Shown: piece by piece, positions 1 to 6,428 of the stretch
How the letters are laid out: each line of letters opens with the position of its first letter
Numbering within the stretch: the first letter of the stretch is position 1
DNA from: Rhodocyclaceae bacterium UBA5602
GTDB lineage: Bacteria > Pseudomonadota > Gammaproteobacteria > Burkholderiales > Rhodocyclaceae
Assembly (NCBI GenBank): GCA_002424865.1
Contig: DILC01000010.1
Span: 965 to 17,913, forward strand
DNA length: 16,949 bases
Direction: 5' to 3'
Translations under genes and position numbers: made by a program
The notes under the pieces: model-generated
What the model saw: only the letters and a program-made list of their open reading frames with translations
Told to the model about the DNA's origin: nothing
The model's database searches: none

Positions 1-689
1 GCTGGCGGGACGGCGATATTGAACGCCGCAGCAAGCTTTTCCGGCTCGGCGCAGACAAAACCCACATCCACCGCCGGGCTTTCTTTGTCGGCGTATTCCA
101 CTTCCGCCTCGGCCAGCGCCGAGCCGCAATCAAAACACCAATTCACCGGCTTCAAGCCCTTGAACACCCAGCCCTGCTTGACCATTTCGGCCAGCGCGCG
201 AATCTCGCCCGCTTCGTTGGCAAAGTTCATGGTGAGATAGGGGTTGTCCCAGTCGCCCAGCACACCCAAACGGATGAAGCCTTTTTTCTGGATCTCGACC
301 TGCTCTGCGGCAAACGCCCGGCACAGTTCGCGTACCTTGTCGGCGGGCAGGTTTTTGCCGTGCAGCACTTCGATCTTGTGTTCGATCGGCAAGCCGTGGC
401 AATCCCAGCCTGGCACGTAGGGCGCGTCGAACCCGGCCAGGGTTTTGGAGCGCACGATGATGTCTTTCAGCAATTTATTCACCGCATGGCCGAGGTGAAT
501 ATCGCCATTGGCATAGGGCGGGCCGTCGTGCAACACGAAGCGCGGGCGGCCTTTGGCGGCGGCGCGGATTTTGTTGTACAGCTTTTGTTCTTGCCAGGCC
601 TTGATCCAGCCCGGTTCACGCTTGGCCAGGTCGCCCCGCATGGGAAAGGGCGTGTCGGGCATGTTGAGGGTTTTGCGGTAATCGGCCAT
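1..689 (-). CDS. ileS: Isoleucyl-tRNA synthetase, N-terminal part (runs off left edge)
   Basis: This enzyme charges tRNA-Ile with isoleucine in the cytoplasm. The visible 229 residues start MADYRKTLNMPDTPF, typical of the bacterial enzyme. The class I 'HIGH' signature appears as HLGH at residues 65-68 after DGPPYANGD, followed by the Rossmann-fold segment with VPGWDCHGLPIEHK and the start of the editing-domain insertion (VNWCFDCGSALAEAEVEY). The KMSKS loop and C-terminal zinc domain lie outside the window. The ATG lies 26 bp after the ribF stop with no strong Shine-Dalgarno sequence, so the gene is probably translated from the ribF-ileS transcript. This gene pair is common in proteobacteria. 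The identification is secure; only completeness is unknown. Confidence 0.97.
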   Translation of the reverse strand, partial: MADYRKTLNMPDTPFPMRGDLAKREPGWIKAWQEQKLYNKIRAAAKGRPRFVLHDGPPYANGDIHLGHAVNKLLKDIIVRSKTLAGFDAPYVPGWDCHGLPIEHKIEVLHGKNLPADKVRELCRAFAAEQVEIQKKGFIRLGVLGDWDNPYLTMNFANEAGEIRALAEMVKQGWVFKGLKPVNWCFDCGSALAEAEVEYADKESPAVDVGFVCAEPEKLAAAFNIAVPP

Positions 690-715
690 GGGTTTGATTG
701 TTGAGTAAATGCGTG

Positions 716-1666
716 TCAAAGCGCGTCGAATGAGGAGGCAAAATAAGCGCGGGCGGCGAGTACATCGCAGCCGATTTGCGTCTTTAAGGTATCCAGCGAA
801 GCAAATTTTTGTTCGCAGCGCAGCTTGTGCAGGAAGTTAACCGAGACATGCGCGCCATACACATCGCGATCAAAATTCAGCAGATGCACTTCCAGCACCG
901 GCTTGAGGCCATCAGCGACCGTCGGGCGCACGCCGATGTTGGCCACGCCCGGCAAGGGTTGCGCATCAAGGCCGGAAACGGTGACGGCGAAAACGCCGGT
1001 CACGGGCAACAGCGTGTGTTTTATGCGCAAATTCAGCGTGGGAAAGCCCAGCGTGCGGCCGATTTTATCGCCGCGCACCACGCGGCCGGCCATCACGTAA
1101 GCACGCCCCAGTAAGGCGCGCGCCTGTTCGATGTCGCCTGCCGCCAGCGCGTCGCGCACAGCGGAGCTGGATATGCGCAGCGGCTGGCCGTTCACCACAT
1201 GCGCCACGGTGGGCATGGCTTCCGTGCCGAAACGATGGGCAATGCCGGCTTGCTGGAACAGGGTGAAATTACCCTTGCGGCCTTTGCCGAAGCAAAAATC
1301 GTCGCCGATGATCAAGTGGCGTACCGAGAGGCCTTTGACCAGCACGGTTTCAATAAAGTCTTCCGCCGTAATTTCAGACAACGCGGCGTTAAAGCGGCAC
1401 ACATGGACGCGATCCACACCGCACTCCGCCAGCAAGGCCATTTTTTCGCGGAAGTTGGACAAACGCGCCGGTGCTTGCGCAGGGTTAAGAAATTCGCGCG
1501 GATGCGGATCAAAAGTCAGCACGGTGGCGGGAAGGGCACACTCGCGCGCCTTGGCGATCAAACGGCCAAGCAAGGCGCGATGGCCGCGATGCACGCCATC
1601 GAAGTTGCCGATGGTGAGTACCGTTGAGGTGGTGGCTACAGAAGGTACGCCGCGAAAAACCAGCAT
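716..1666 (-). CDS. ribF: Bifunctional riboflavin kinase / FAD synthetase
   Basis: RibF phosphorylates riboflavin to FMN and adenylylates FMN to FAD. With the start chosen here the protein has 316 residues, the usual length. The N-terminal FAD synthetase (nucleotidyltransferase) domain shows TIGNFDGVHRGH around residues 18-29 and GDDFCFGKGR at 121-130. The C-terminal flavokinase domain shows GRTLGFPTLNL at 203-213 and NIGVRPTV at 243-250. The reading frame stays open for another 62 codons upstream (to 1852), but that extension does not resemble RibF and lies upstream of a strong promoter-like element at 1698-1706. The ATG at 1666, giving MLVFRGVP, is therefore preferred. No strong ribosome binding site is visible. 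The gene is followed closely by ileS. Confidence 0.96.
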   Translation of the reverse strand: MLVFRGVPSVATTSTVLTIGNFDGVHRGHRALLGRLIAKARECALPATVLTFDPHPREFLNPAQAPARLSNFREKMALLAECGVDRVHVCRFNAALSEITAEDFIETVLVKGLSVRHLIIGDDFCFGKGRKGNFTLFQQAGIAHRFGTEAMPTVAHVVNGQPLRISSSAVRDALAAGDIEQARALLGRAYVMAGRVVRGDKIGRTLGFPTLNLRIKHTLLPVTGVFAVTVSGLDAQPLPGVANIGVRPTVADGLKPVLEVHLLNFDRDVYGAHVSVNFLHKLRCEQKFASLDTLKTQIGCDVLAARAYFASSFDAL

Positions 1667-1697
1667 GAAAGGAAAATGGGAGCGCAGAAAACCGCTG

Positions 1698-1726
1698 ATT
1701 ATATCAAGCCAACACGTGGTAGTGCC
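1698..1726 (-). promoter_or_regulatory. Promoter of ribF-ileS (extended -10)
   Basis: On the minus strand TGATATAAT (1706 down to 1698) is a perfect -10 hexamer preceded by the TGn extended -10 element. The -35 region at about 1721-1726 (GGCACT) is poor, which is usual for extended -10 promoters. Transcription would start near 1691 and give a leader of about 25 nt before the ribF ATG at 1666. It also argues against a ribF start at 1852. This is inferred from sequence only. Confidence 0.6.
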
Positions 1727-1873
1727 TTGTTTTGTCTTTATAAACCGGGGTCTTTTAAGCGGCTGTTGATTGGCGATGGCGCTGATTCTCCTGCCAGGCA
1801 CTTTCTGCCGAGCGTTAAACTGGCGTCCTCTTGCGCATGACTTTTTCACCATTCATTTTCTTGAAAGCTTCCA

Positions 1874-2875
1874 ATGATCCCTTTTTCAGTTCTTGATCTC
1901 TCGCCCATCACGGCCGGTGGCACGGCGGCGCAATCCCTGGCCAATTCTCTGGATCTCGCCCGGCACACTGAGCGTCTCGGCTACCATCGCTATTGGATTG
2001 CGGAACATCACGGCATTCCCGGCATCGCGAGCGCGGCAACCGCGGTGGTGATTGGCCATGTGGCCGCTGGCACGCAAACGATACGTGTGGGCGCCGGTGG
2101 CATCATGCTGCCGAACCATTCGCCCTTGGTGATCGCGGAACAGTTTGGCACGCTGGATGCTTTGTTCCCCGGGCGGATTGATTTGGGCTTGGGTCGCGCG
2201 CCAGGCTCGGATCAGGCCACAGCGAGGGCGTTGCGGCGCAATCTGGCGGCGGATGAAAACCAGTTTCCGCGCGATGTGGTGGAGTTGATGGCCTATTTTG
2301 CCGGTACGCCGGTGACCCACGGCGGCCAGGCGGTGCATGCCATTCCGGGTGAAGGCGCGCAAATACCCGTATGGATCCTGGGTTCCAGCTTGTTTGGTGC
2401 AACGCTCGCCGCTGCGCTGGGTTTGCCGTTTTCCTTTGCTTCCCATTTTGCCCCCGCGCAAATGCAGGAGGCCATCCATATTTACCGCACCCAGTTCCGT
2501 CCGTCGGCGCACCTGGCGAAGCCTTATGTGATGCTGGGATTTAGTGTGTTTGCCGCCGACACCGATGCGCAAGGCCGGTTTTTGGCCAGTTCCATGCAAC
2601 AGATGATCCTGAACTTGCGGCGCGGCCGCCCCACGACTTTGCAGCCGCCGGTGGATGATTTTCTCGGCACGCTCGCCCCCGCTGAACGCGCGATGCTGGA
2701 GGAGTCCCTGTCATGCTCGGCCATTGGCTCGCCGGATACGGTGCGCGCTGCGATTGATGCCTTTATCGCCCGCACCGGAGCGGATGAGTTGATTATCACC
2801 TGCCAGATTTTTGACCACGCAGCGCGTGTGCATTCCTATGAAATCGCCGCCGCCGTGCGTGAGGCTATGGGCTGA
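1874..2875 (+). CDS. LLM-class flavin-dependent oxidoreductase (MsnO8/YhbW type)
   Basis: The 333-residue protein belongs to the bacterial luciferase-like monooxygenase superfamily, FMN-dependent TIM-barrel enzymes. It starts MIPFSVLDLSPI, followed by YHRYWIAEHHGIPGIAS, IRVGAGGIMLPNHSPLVIAEQFGTL split over two strands, and PGRIDLGLGRAPGSDQ. These are the hallmarks of the single-subunit MsnO8/YhbW-like subfamily. The C-terminal half (GSPDTVRAAIDAFIARTGADELIITCQIFD) is the usual family ending. The substrate cannot be told from the sequence; relatives are mostly annotated only by family. It stands alone between the ribF promoter region and the R-M island. The upstream sequence has only a weak GAAAG as ribosome binding site. 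The family call is firm, the function open. Confidence 0.9.
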   Translation: MIPFSVLDLSPITAGGTAAQSLANSLDLARHTERLGYHRYWIAEHHGIPGIASAATAVVIGHVAAGTQTIRVGAGGIMLPNHSPLVIAEQFGTLDALFPGRIDLGLGRAPGSDQATARALRRNLAADENQFPRDVVELMAYFAGTPVTHGGQAVHAIPGEGAQIPVWILGSSLFGATLAAALGLPFSFASHFAPAQMQEAIHIYRTQFRPSAHLAKPYVMLGFSVFAADTDAQGRFLASSMQQMILNLRRGRPTTLQPPVDDFLGTLAPAERAMLEESLSCSAIGSPDTVRAAIDAFIARTGADELIITCQIFDHAARVHSYEIAAAVREAMG

Positions 2876-2928
2876 GGAGCAAGCAAGCCAAACTTTCGGC
2901 TCAGCCCCCCCCAAAGTTGATGCCGAAA

Positions 2929-3233
2929 CTATTGCCGCCTGCGGCTTTGCATTACCCCACTCCGCCTGCCACCCAATAGCCACGCCTCAACGCGGTCAGC
3001 CAGCCTATCGACCTGTTGCGTCGTTTTCCCCTTGAATGCGCAATCCCAAACCGTCAAAACACGCCAACCCTGCTTGAGAAGCCCATCCCTGGCGGCTTGG
3101 TCACGCGCCATGTTTCTTGCGAGTTTTCGCTTCCAGAAAGCGCCTTGCGCAGCAATAATTCAGGTTGGGTATCCACACTCCTGATGGCCGCCATGATACG
3201 GCTGCGCGCTTGCGGGGAAATGCGGTCAACCAC
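2929..3233 (-). pseudogene. vsr: Vsr endonuclease remnant, catalytic core deleted
   Basis: Vsr nicks at T:G mismatches that arise by deamination of 5-methylcytosine and normally accompanies cytosine-5 methyltransferases. Reading leftward from a GTG at 3233, the first frame gives the Vsr N-terminus (VVDRISPQARSRIMAAIRS, then DTQPELLLRKAL). Near 3139 the homology jumps to another frame that gives the Vsr C-terminus (FWKRKLARNMARDQAA, then GWRVLTVWDCAFKGK), ending at 2929. Compared with intact Vsr from memory, about 50 residues are missing: the PGxPD strand, the HGCFWH block and most zinc ligands. Catalytic Asp and His residues are therefore gone, and the halves are out of frame. The 5' end lies 6 bp after the stop of the endonuclease gene, so it was the last gene of that operon. 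Confidence 0.9.
3001..3019 (+). repeat. Left copy of an imperfect 19-bp direct repeat
   Basis: CAGCCTATCGACCTGTTGC here matches CAGCCTATCGGCCTATTGC at 4440-4458 with two mismatches. This copy lies inside the vsr 3' half. The two copies bracket the endonuclease, controller and small-ORF module. Because this copy is inside former coding sequence, a chance match remains possible. Confidence 0.4.
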
Positions 3234-3239
3234 CTGCGC

Positions 3240-3872
3240 CTAGTTCGCTAATCGCCTGTTGTAATCTCGCACAAGTTCTTGGACTTTATTATTGATTATT
3301 TCCCGGATACTGACTGTGACGGCAAGCCCGCTGAGCATTGCCAGCATATCTTTACCAGCATCTTCATATCCGCCAACCAGTTTCCAAAACTGGTTGCCGT
3401 TTAATTTGTACTCTTCTGCACAAGAGCTATCGTCGTTGTACATGCATAAACGGAACGTGCAGTTGGAAGATTCAGCCAATTTTTTTCGTTCATTTATTGT
3501 TTGTATGTTGCTGCTGTTTTGTGCATTTATTGATTTTATTTCTATCCAGTACTGCTTGCCATCAGGGTGAAAAAATTTGAGGTCAAATGGGTTTGGGCTA
3601 CCCGGAATTATTTTTCCTCCCTGCGACTCCACAAGAATCGCGCTGACTTTTTCAATAACGCCACCGAGTCGTGTCGAAAAAGATTTCGTCACCCGCTGTG
3701 ACACAATGAAATAAATATACTCATCTACGTTATTTGCAAATAACTCCAGCGTTAGCGGTTTGCTTTTGGAAAAAATCGTGTCAAGGGTCAACTCATTTGC
3801 CGAGTTTTCAATGCCAGCAATCAAGGCGTCAAAAAGATTGATGATCTTATATTTTGCGCTTTCAGTAATCAT
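3240..3872 (-). CDS. Putative type II restriction endonuclease, PD-(D/E)xK fold
   Basis: I do not recognise the exact family. The 210-residue protein has an N-terminal helical part, a RLGGVIEKV helix (residues 68-76) whose glutamate could belong to the active site, and then NPFDLKFF (D97) followed by YWIEIKS (E111-I-K113). This is the spacing and sequence of a PD-(D/E)xK nuclease core. The context points to a type II restriction enzyme: it follows a controller-type HTH gene by 98 bp and runs into a vsr remnant, and a cytosine-5 methyltransferase remnant lies on the other arm. No frameshift is visible and an in-frame TGA lies seven codons upstream, so the ATG at 3872 is the natural start, though its ribosome binding site is weak. 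The DNA is much richer in A+T than the flanks, suggesting transfer. Whether it is active is unknown. Confidence 0.72.
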   Translation of the reverse strand: MITESAKYKIINLFDALIAGIENSANELTLDTIFSKSKPLTLELFANNVDEYIYFIVSQRVTKSFSTRLGGVIEKVSAILVESQGGKIIPGSPNPFDLKFFHPDGKQYWIEIKSINAQNSSNIQTINERKKLAESSNCTFRLCMYNDDSSCAEEYKLNGNQFWKLVGGYEDAGKDMLAMLSGLAVTVSIREIINNKVQELVRDYNRRLAN

Positions 3873-3970
3873 CGCTTTATTCGCTTGGAATCAGAACAAC
3901 AGGCTTGGCCTGATATGACAAGACCCCTGAAAAATCGAATAGAAATTACGTGTGATGCTAGAAAGCATTG

Positions 3971-4174
3971 TTATTCAAATAGTTGCCTAGCTTCAATTTC
4001 AAGCGCCACGGAGATTTCATGCACTATTTTGATGGTAGGGTTTCTGACGCCACGCTCAATGCCACTGATGTACGTGCGGTGCAACCCTGACATTTCGGAC
4101 AGCTTGTCTTGTGACCAACTCTTCGCCTCACGGAACTGGCGGACGTTTATGCCGAATATGCGCTGGATGTCCAT
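3971..4174 (-). CDS. Xre-family HTH regulator, probable R-M controller (C) protein
   Basis: This is a compact 67-residue helix-turn-helix protein. The HTH spans about residues 21-42 (SQDKLSEMSGLHRTYISGIE), followed by RGVRNPTIKIVHEIS. The segment RTYISGIERxxRNxTI is characteristic of restriction-modification controller proteins (C.AhdI-like), which act as dimers to time expression of the endonuclease relative to the methyltransferase. It lies directly upstream of the endonuclease on the same strand, the usual C-R order. No Shine-Dalgarno sequence precedes the ATG and a possible -10 (TGCAAT, 4189-4184) sits about 10 nt upstream of it, so a leaderless or nearly leaderless transcript is plausible, as known for some C genes. 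A general Xre repressor cannot be fully excluded. Confidence 0.8.
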   Translation of the reverse strand: MDIQRIFGINVRQFREAKSWSQDKLSEMSGLHRTYISGIERGVRNPTIKIVHEISVALEIEARQLFE

Positions 4175-4193
4175 TTGCGAATGATTGCAGGGC

Positions 4194-4224
4194 GTGACTC
4201 ATTGGTCTATAGACGATAAGTCAC
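4194..4224. promoter_or_regulatory. Candidate C-box operator between divergent C-R and M arms
   Basis: The outer arms GTGACT (4194-4199) and AGTCAC (4219-4224) are perfect inverted repeats flanking a central perfect palindrome GTCTATAGAC (4205-4214), offset by half a base. The right half GACGATAAGTC resembles the GACT-x3-AGTC half-site layout known for C-protein operators. It starts 20 bp before the controller ATG and overlaps the predicted rightward -35. Binding could therefore activate C-R and repress the rightward arm, as in known C-controlled systems. A second small palindrome, CACAT-ACA-ATGTG, follows at 4222-4234. Its function is inferred. Confidence 0.6.
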
Positions 4225-4231
4225 ATACAAT
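4203..4231 (+). promoter_or_regulatory. Predicted rightward promoter for the small ORF and methyltransferase arm
   Basis: A -35-like TTGGTC (4203-4208) is followed after 17 bp by a -10 TACAAT (4226-4231, five of six to consensus). Transcription would start near 4238, before the strong AAGGAG ribosome binding site at 4249-4254 and the ATG at 4260. The -35 lies inside the candidate operator, which would allow repression by the controller protein. Confidence 0.5.
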
Positions 4232-4259
4232 GTGTCCATACTCAACCAAGGAGAAGCCA

Positions 4260-4439
4260 ATGAATATTGGGGCTGTAATAACCAAAGCACGAGATATGTA
4301 CACAATGGACGGCATACTTATCCCTGAACCAAGTGGCGTGACTAGAGAGGAAGGGGGCTATTGGGTTGATGCTTTTGTATGGGTACCCAAGGGTGAGGAA
4401 ACAGAGCCTCCGCGTTACAGGATGTTGCAATCTGAATAG
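4260..4439 (+). CDS. Small 59-residue protein of unknown function, divergent from the C gene
   Basis: I do not recognise this protein. It starts MNIGAVITKARDMYTMDG and continues with a short acidic, aromatic stretch (EEGGYWVDAFVWVPKG), ending in RYRMLQSE. There is no signal peptide, membrane segment or cysteine motif. The ATG at 4260 is chosen because AAGGAG ends 5 nt upstream, the best ribosome binding site in the island. A longer in-frame reading to 4185 would run through the operator and is not supported. It is the first gene on the rightward transcript and precedes the methyltransferase remnant, so it may have belonged to the R-M module. A role in R-M is inferred from position only. Confidence 0.65.
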   Translation: MNIGAVITKARDMYTMDGILIPEPSGVTREEGGYWVDAFVWVPKGEETEPPRYRMLQSE

Positions 4440-4458
4440 CAGCCTATCGGCCTATTGC
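4440..4458 (+). repeat. Right copy of an imperfect 19-bp direct repeat
   Basis: CAGCCTATCGGCCTATTGC matches 3001-3019 at 17 of 19 positions. It starts directly after the stop codon of the small ORF and ends about 10 bp before recognisable methyltransferase sequence begins, that is, close to where the methyltransferase 5' part is missing. Confidence 0.4.
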
Positions 4459-4467
4459 CAATCGCTA

Positions 4468-4926
4468 GGACAAACCTATCCAAAACGCAAATGCGAAGCC
4501 ATGGCCATGATTCCGCCGGGCGGCTACTGGCGCGATCTGCCGATTGAAATCCAGAAGGAATACATGAAGGGAAGTTTTCACCTGTCCGGCGGCAAGACCG
4601 GCATGGCGCGCCGCATCGCATGGGATGAGGCTTGCTTGACCCTGACTTGCGCTCCTGCACAAAAACAAACTGAGCGATGTCATCCAGACGAAACACGGCC
4701 TTTTACCGTGCGGGAATACGCCCGTATCCAGACATTCCCGGATGAGTGGGTATTTGCAGGCTCGATGACTTCGCAATATGCGCAAATCGGTAATGCGGTT
4801 CCTGTCAATCTGGCCGAAGAAATCGGAAAATCGCTGGTCAAAACGCTTAATGGGTATTATTCGAAACAGCCAAAACAGGCGGCACGCGGGCGCCAAGCCA
4901 AAACGGACGATCTGGCCGCCGTATAA
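4468..4926 (+). pseudogene. DNA cytosine-5 methyltransferase remnant, C-terminal third only
   Basis: Cytosine-5 methyltransferases protect their target site from the partner endonuclease. What remains is the end of the target-recognition region (PPGGYWRDLPIEIQKEYM), motif IX (GMARRIAWDEACLTLTCAP, then ERCHPDETRPFTVREYARIQ) and motif X (QYAQIGNAVPVNLAEEIG). Motifs I-VIII, including the AdoMet-binding FxGxG and the catalytic Pro-Cys, are absent, so the product cannot methylate DNA. Roughly 250-300 residues seem lost, judging by usual family length. Homology begins about 30 bp after the small ORF; an ATG at 4501 could still start a fragment. It is convergent with amiC, 35 bp away. The motif IX-X wording reminds me of GGNCC/GGWCC-type enzymes, but this is from memory and unverified. 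Confidence 0.88.
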
Positions 4927-4961
4927 GTAAATAAGTAAATTAGCCCTTGGGGAGCGGGATC

Positions 4962-6428
4962 TTAATTCAGCAACGCGATCTTGGACTTTCCTAGCGGCGG
5001 GTTTTTCGCAAAATAGCGCTTTAAGCCTTGCAGAATCGCCATGGCGAGTTGGTCTTGATAGGCTTCGTCATTTAAGCGTTTTTCTTCTTCCGGGTTGGAG
5101 ATAAACGCCGTTTCAATCAGGATGGAAGGAATGTCGGGCGCTTTGAGCACGGCAAATCCGGCTTGCTCAACCTGGCCTTTATGCAGCGTATTGATGCGTC
5201 CTAATTCGCCCAGCACAGCCTGGCCAAGCCGGATGCTGTCATTGTTTGTTGCGGTTTGCGATAAGTCGAGCAAGGTGCGCGCAAGGTAAGGGTCTTTGGC
5301 GGGGAGGTTCACGCCGCCGATCAGATCCGCCTCGTTTTCCTTTTTCGCCAGCCAGCGCGCTGCCGAACTGCTGGCGCCGCTCTCCGACAGCACAAACACG
5401 CTGGAGCCGCGCGCCGTTGGCTTGATGAAGGCGTCGGCATGGACGGAGACAAACAAGTCGGCACGGATGCCACGGGCTTTTTGCACGCGCTGATTGAGCG
5501 GAATGAAAAAGTCGCCATCGCGGGTGAGCACGGCACGCATGTTGGGTACTGCGTCGATTTTTTCTTTCAGCCGCCGCGCCACAGACAAGGTAACGTGTTT
5601 CTCATAACTCCCGCCACGCCCCACCGCGCCAGGGTCTTCACCGCCGTGCCCGGGGTCGAGCATGATGGTCACCAGGCGCGCGATCTCTGGCGGGTCATTT
5701 TTGTCAGCGTTTTTTGTGGCAACGCGGCTGGCGCTGGTTGGCGCCTTGCTTGTTGCCGGCGCATCCTTGGCGGTCTCTTTATGCGCTTCTGTTGTTGCGT
5801 TCGCGCCGACCCTGGTTGCATCGTCAGCAGCGGTATTCGCGGCTGCCTGGCCGGAGGGTGGAATCTTCGCCGGGTTAGCCTCGGATTGATCGAGCAAGGC
5901 CATCAGAGGGTCAACCGGCTGCGCGGGGTAAAGGTCAAGCACCAAGCGATAGCCGTAATTGGCAACGGGGAGCAAGGTGAAAATTTGCGGCTTGATGTCG
6001 GCTTTGAGGTCAATGACCAGGCGCACGACGCCAGGCCGATTGCGGCCTGCGCGGATGAGTTTGATGTAAGGGTCGTTGGCGAGAATCTTGGACGGGAGGG
6101 ATTGCAGGACGGCGTTAAATTCGATGCCTTCAATATCGACTACCAGGCGCTCAGGATTTTTGATGAGCTGTGAGCTGAACGTGATGGGCTGGTCAAGCTC
6201 AAGCGTTACGCGGGTATAGTCCGCTGCGGGCCAGACGCGTACTGCCAGGATGCTGGGGATAGGCAATTTGCTTGTCCGGGGCGGATCTTCCGCCGTGTTG
6301 CCAGCGCCGACTTTTGTGACCCATAGCATCAAGCTTGCTGCGGCAAATTTGAGCAACTCTCGCCTGGGTGCGGCAGGGATGGGAGCTGTAGCGGTTAATC
6401 CGCTATCAATAAGCTGCTTTTTAGGCAT
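4962..6428 (-). CDS. amiC: N-acetylmuramoyl-L-alanine amidase, AmiC type
   Basis: This periplasmic zinc amidase cleaves the amide bond between MurNAc and the stem peptide to split septal peptidoglycan. From the ATG at 6428 the protein has 488 residues. They comprise a twin-arginine signal (PRRELLKFAAASLML, residues 21-35), an AMIN domain (about 60-168, septal targeting), an Ala/Thr-rich linker (about 180-248) and an Amidase_3 domain (252-472). Zinc and catalytic residues are visible: H261 in DPGHGGEDPGA, E276, H330 in VSVHADAF and E439 in ILIETAF. The start codon lies inside tsaE (34-bp overlap), so the two are co-transcribed. An earlier start at 6569 would add 47 residues before the Tat signal and is rejected. 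Confidence 0.95.
   Translation of the reverse strand: MPKKQLIDSGLTATAPIPAAPRRELLKFAAASLMLWVTKVGAGNTAEDPPRTSKLPIPSILAVRVWPAADYTRVTLELDQPITFSSQLIKNPERLVVDIEGIEFNAVLQSLPSKILANDPYIKLIRAGRNRPGVVRLVIDLKADIKPQIFTLLPVANYGYRLVLDLYPAQPVDPLMALLDQSEANPAKIPPSGQAAANTAADDATRVGANATTEAHKETAKDAPATSKAPTSASRVATKNADKNDPPEIARLVTIMLDPGHGGEDPGAVGRGGSYEKHVTLSVARRLKEKIDAVPNMRAVLTRDGDFFIPLNQRVQKARGIRADLFVSVHADAFIKPTARGSSVFVLSESGASSSAARWLAKKENEADLIGGVNLPAKDPYLARTLLDLSQTATNNDSIRLGQAVLGELGRINTLHKGQVEQAGFAVLKAPDIPSILIETAFISNPEEEKRLNDEAYQDQLAMAILQGLKRYFAKNPPLGKSKIALLN

Noticed and set aside
1131..1769. 212-codon plus-strand ORF
   Set aside because: It lies entirely antisense to ribF and its upstream region, and its sequence is Arg/Ser/Thr-rich as expected of a shadow frame.
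1667..1852. 62-codon upstream extension of the ribF reading frame
   Set aside because: The sequence has no RibF similarity and lies upstream of the extended -10 promoter that fits a start at 1666.
2885..2950. Possible hairpins around an eight-C run after the monooxygenase gene
   Set aside because: Two competing short stems (AACTTT/AAAGTT and TTTCGGC/GCCGAAA) with long loops and no T-run; not convincing as a terminator.
4185..4259. Longer N-terminus for the small ORF in the R-M island
   Set aside because: It would translate through the operator and promoter, and the strong ribosome binding site fits the ATG at 4260.
5439..6173. 244-codon plus-strand ORF
   Set aside because: Antisense shadow of amiC, which has full domain and catalytic evidence.
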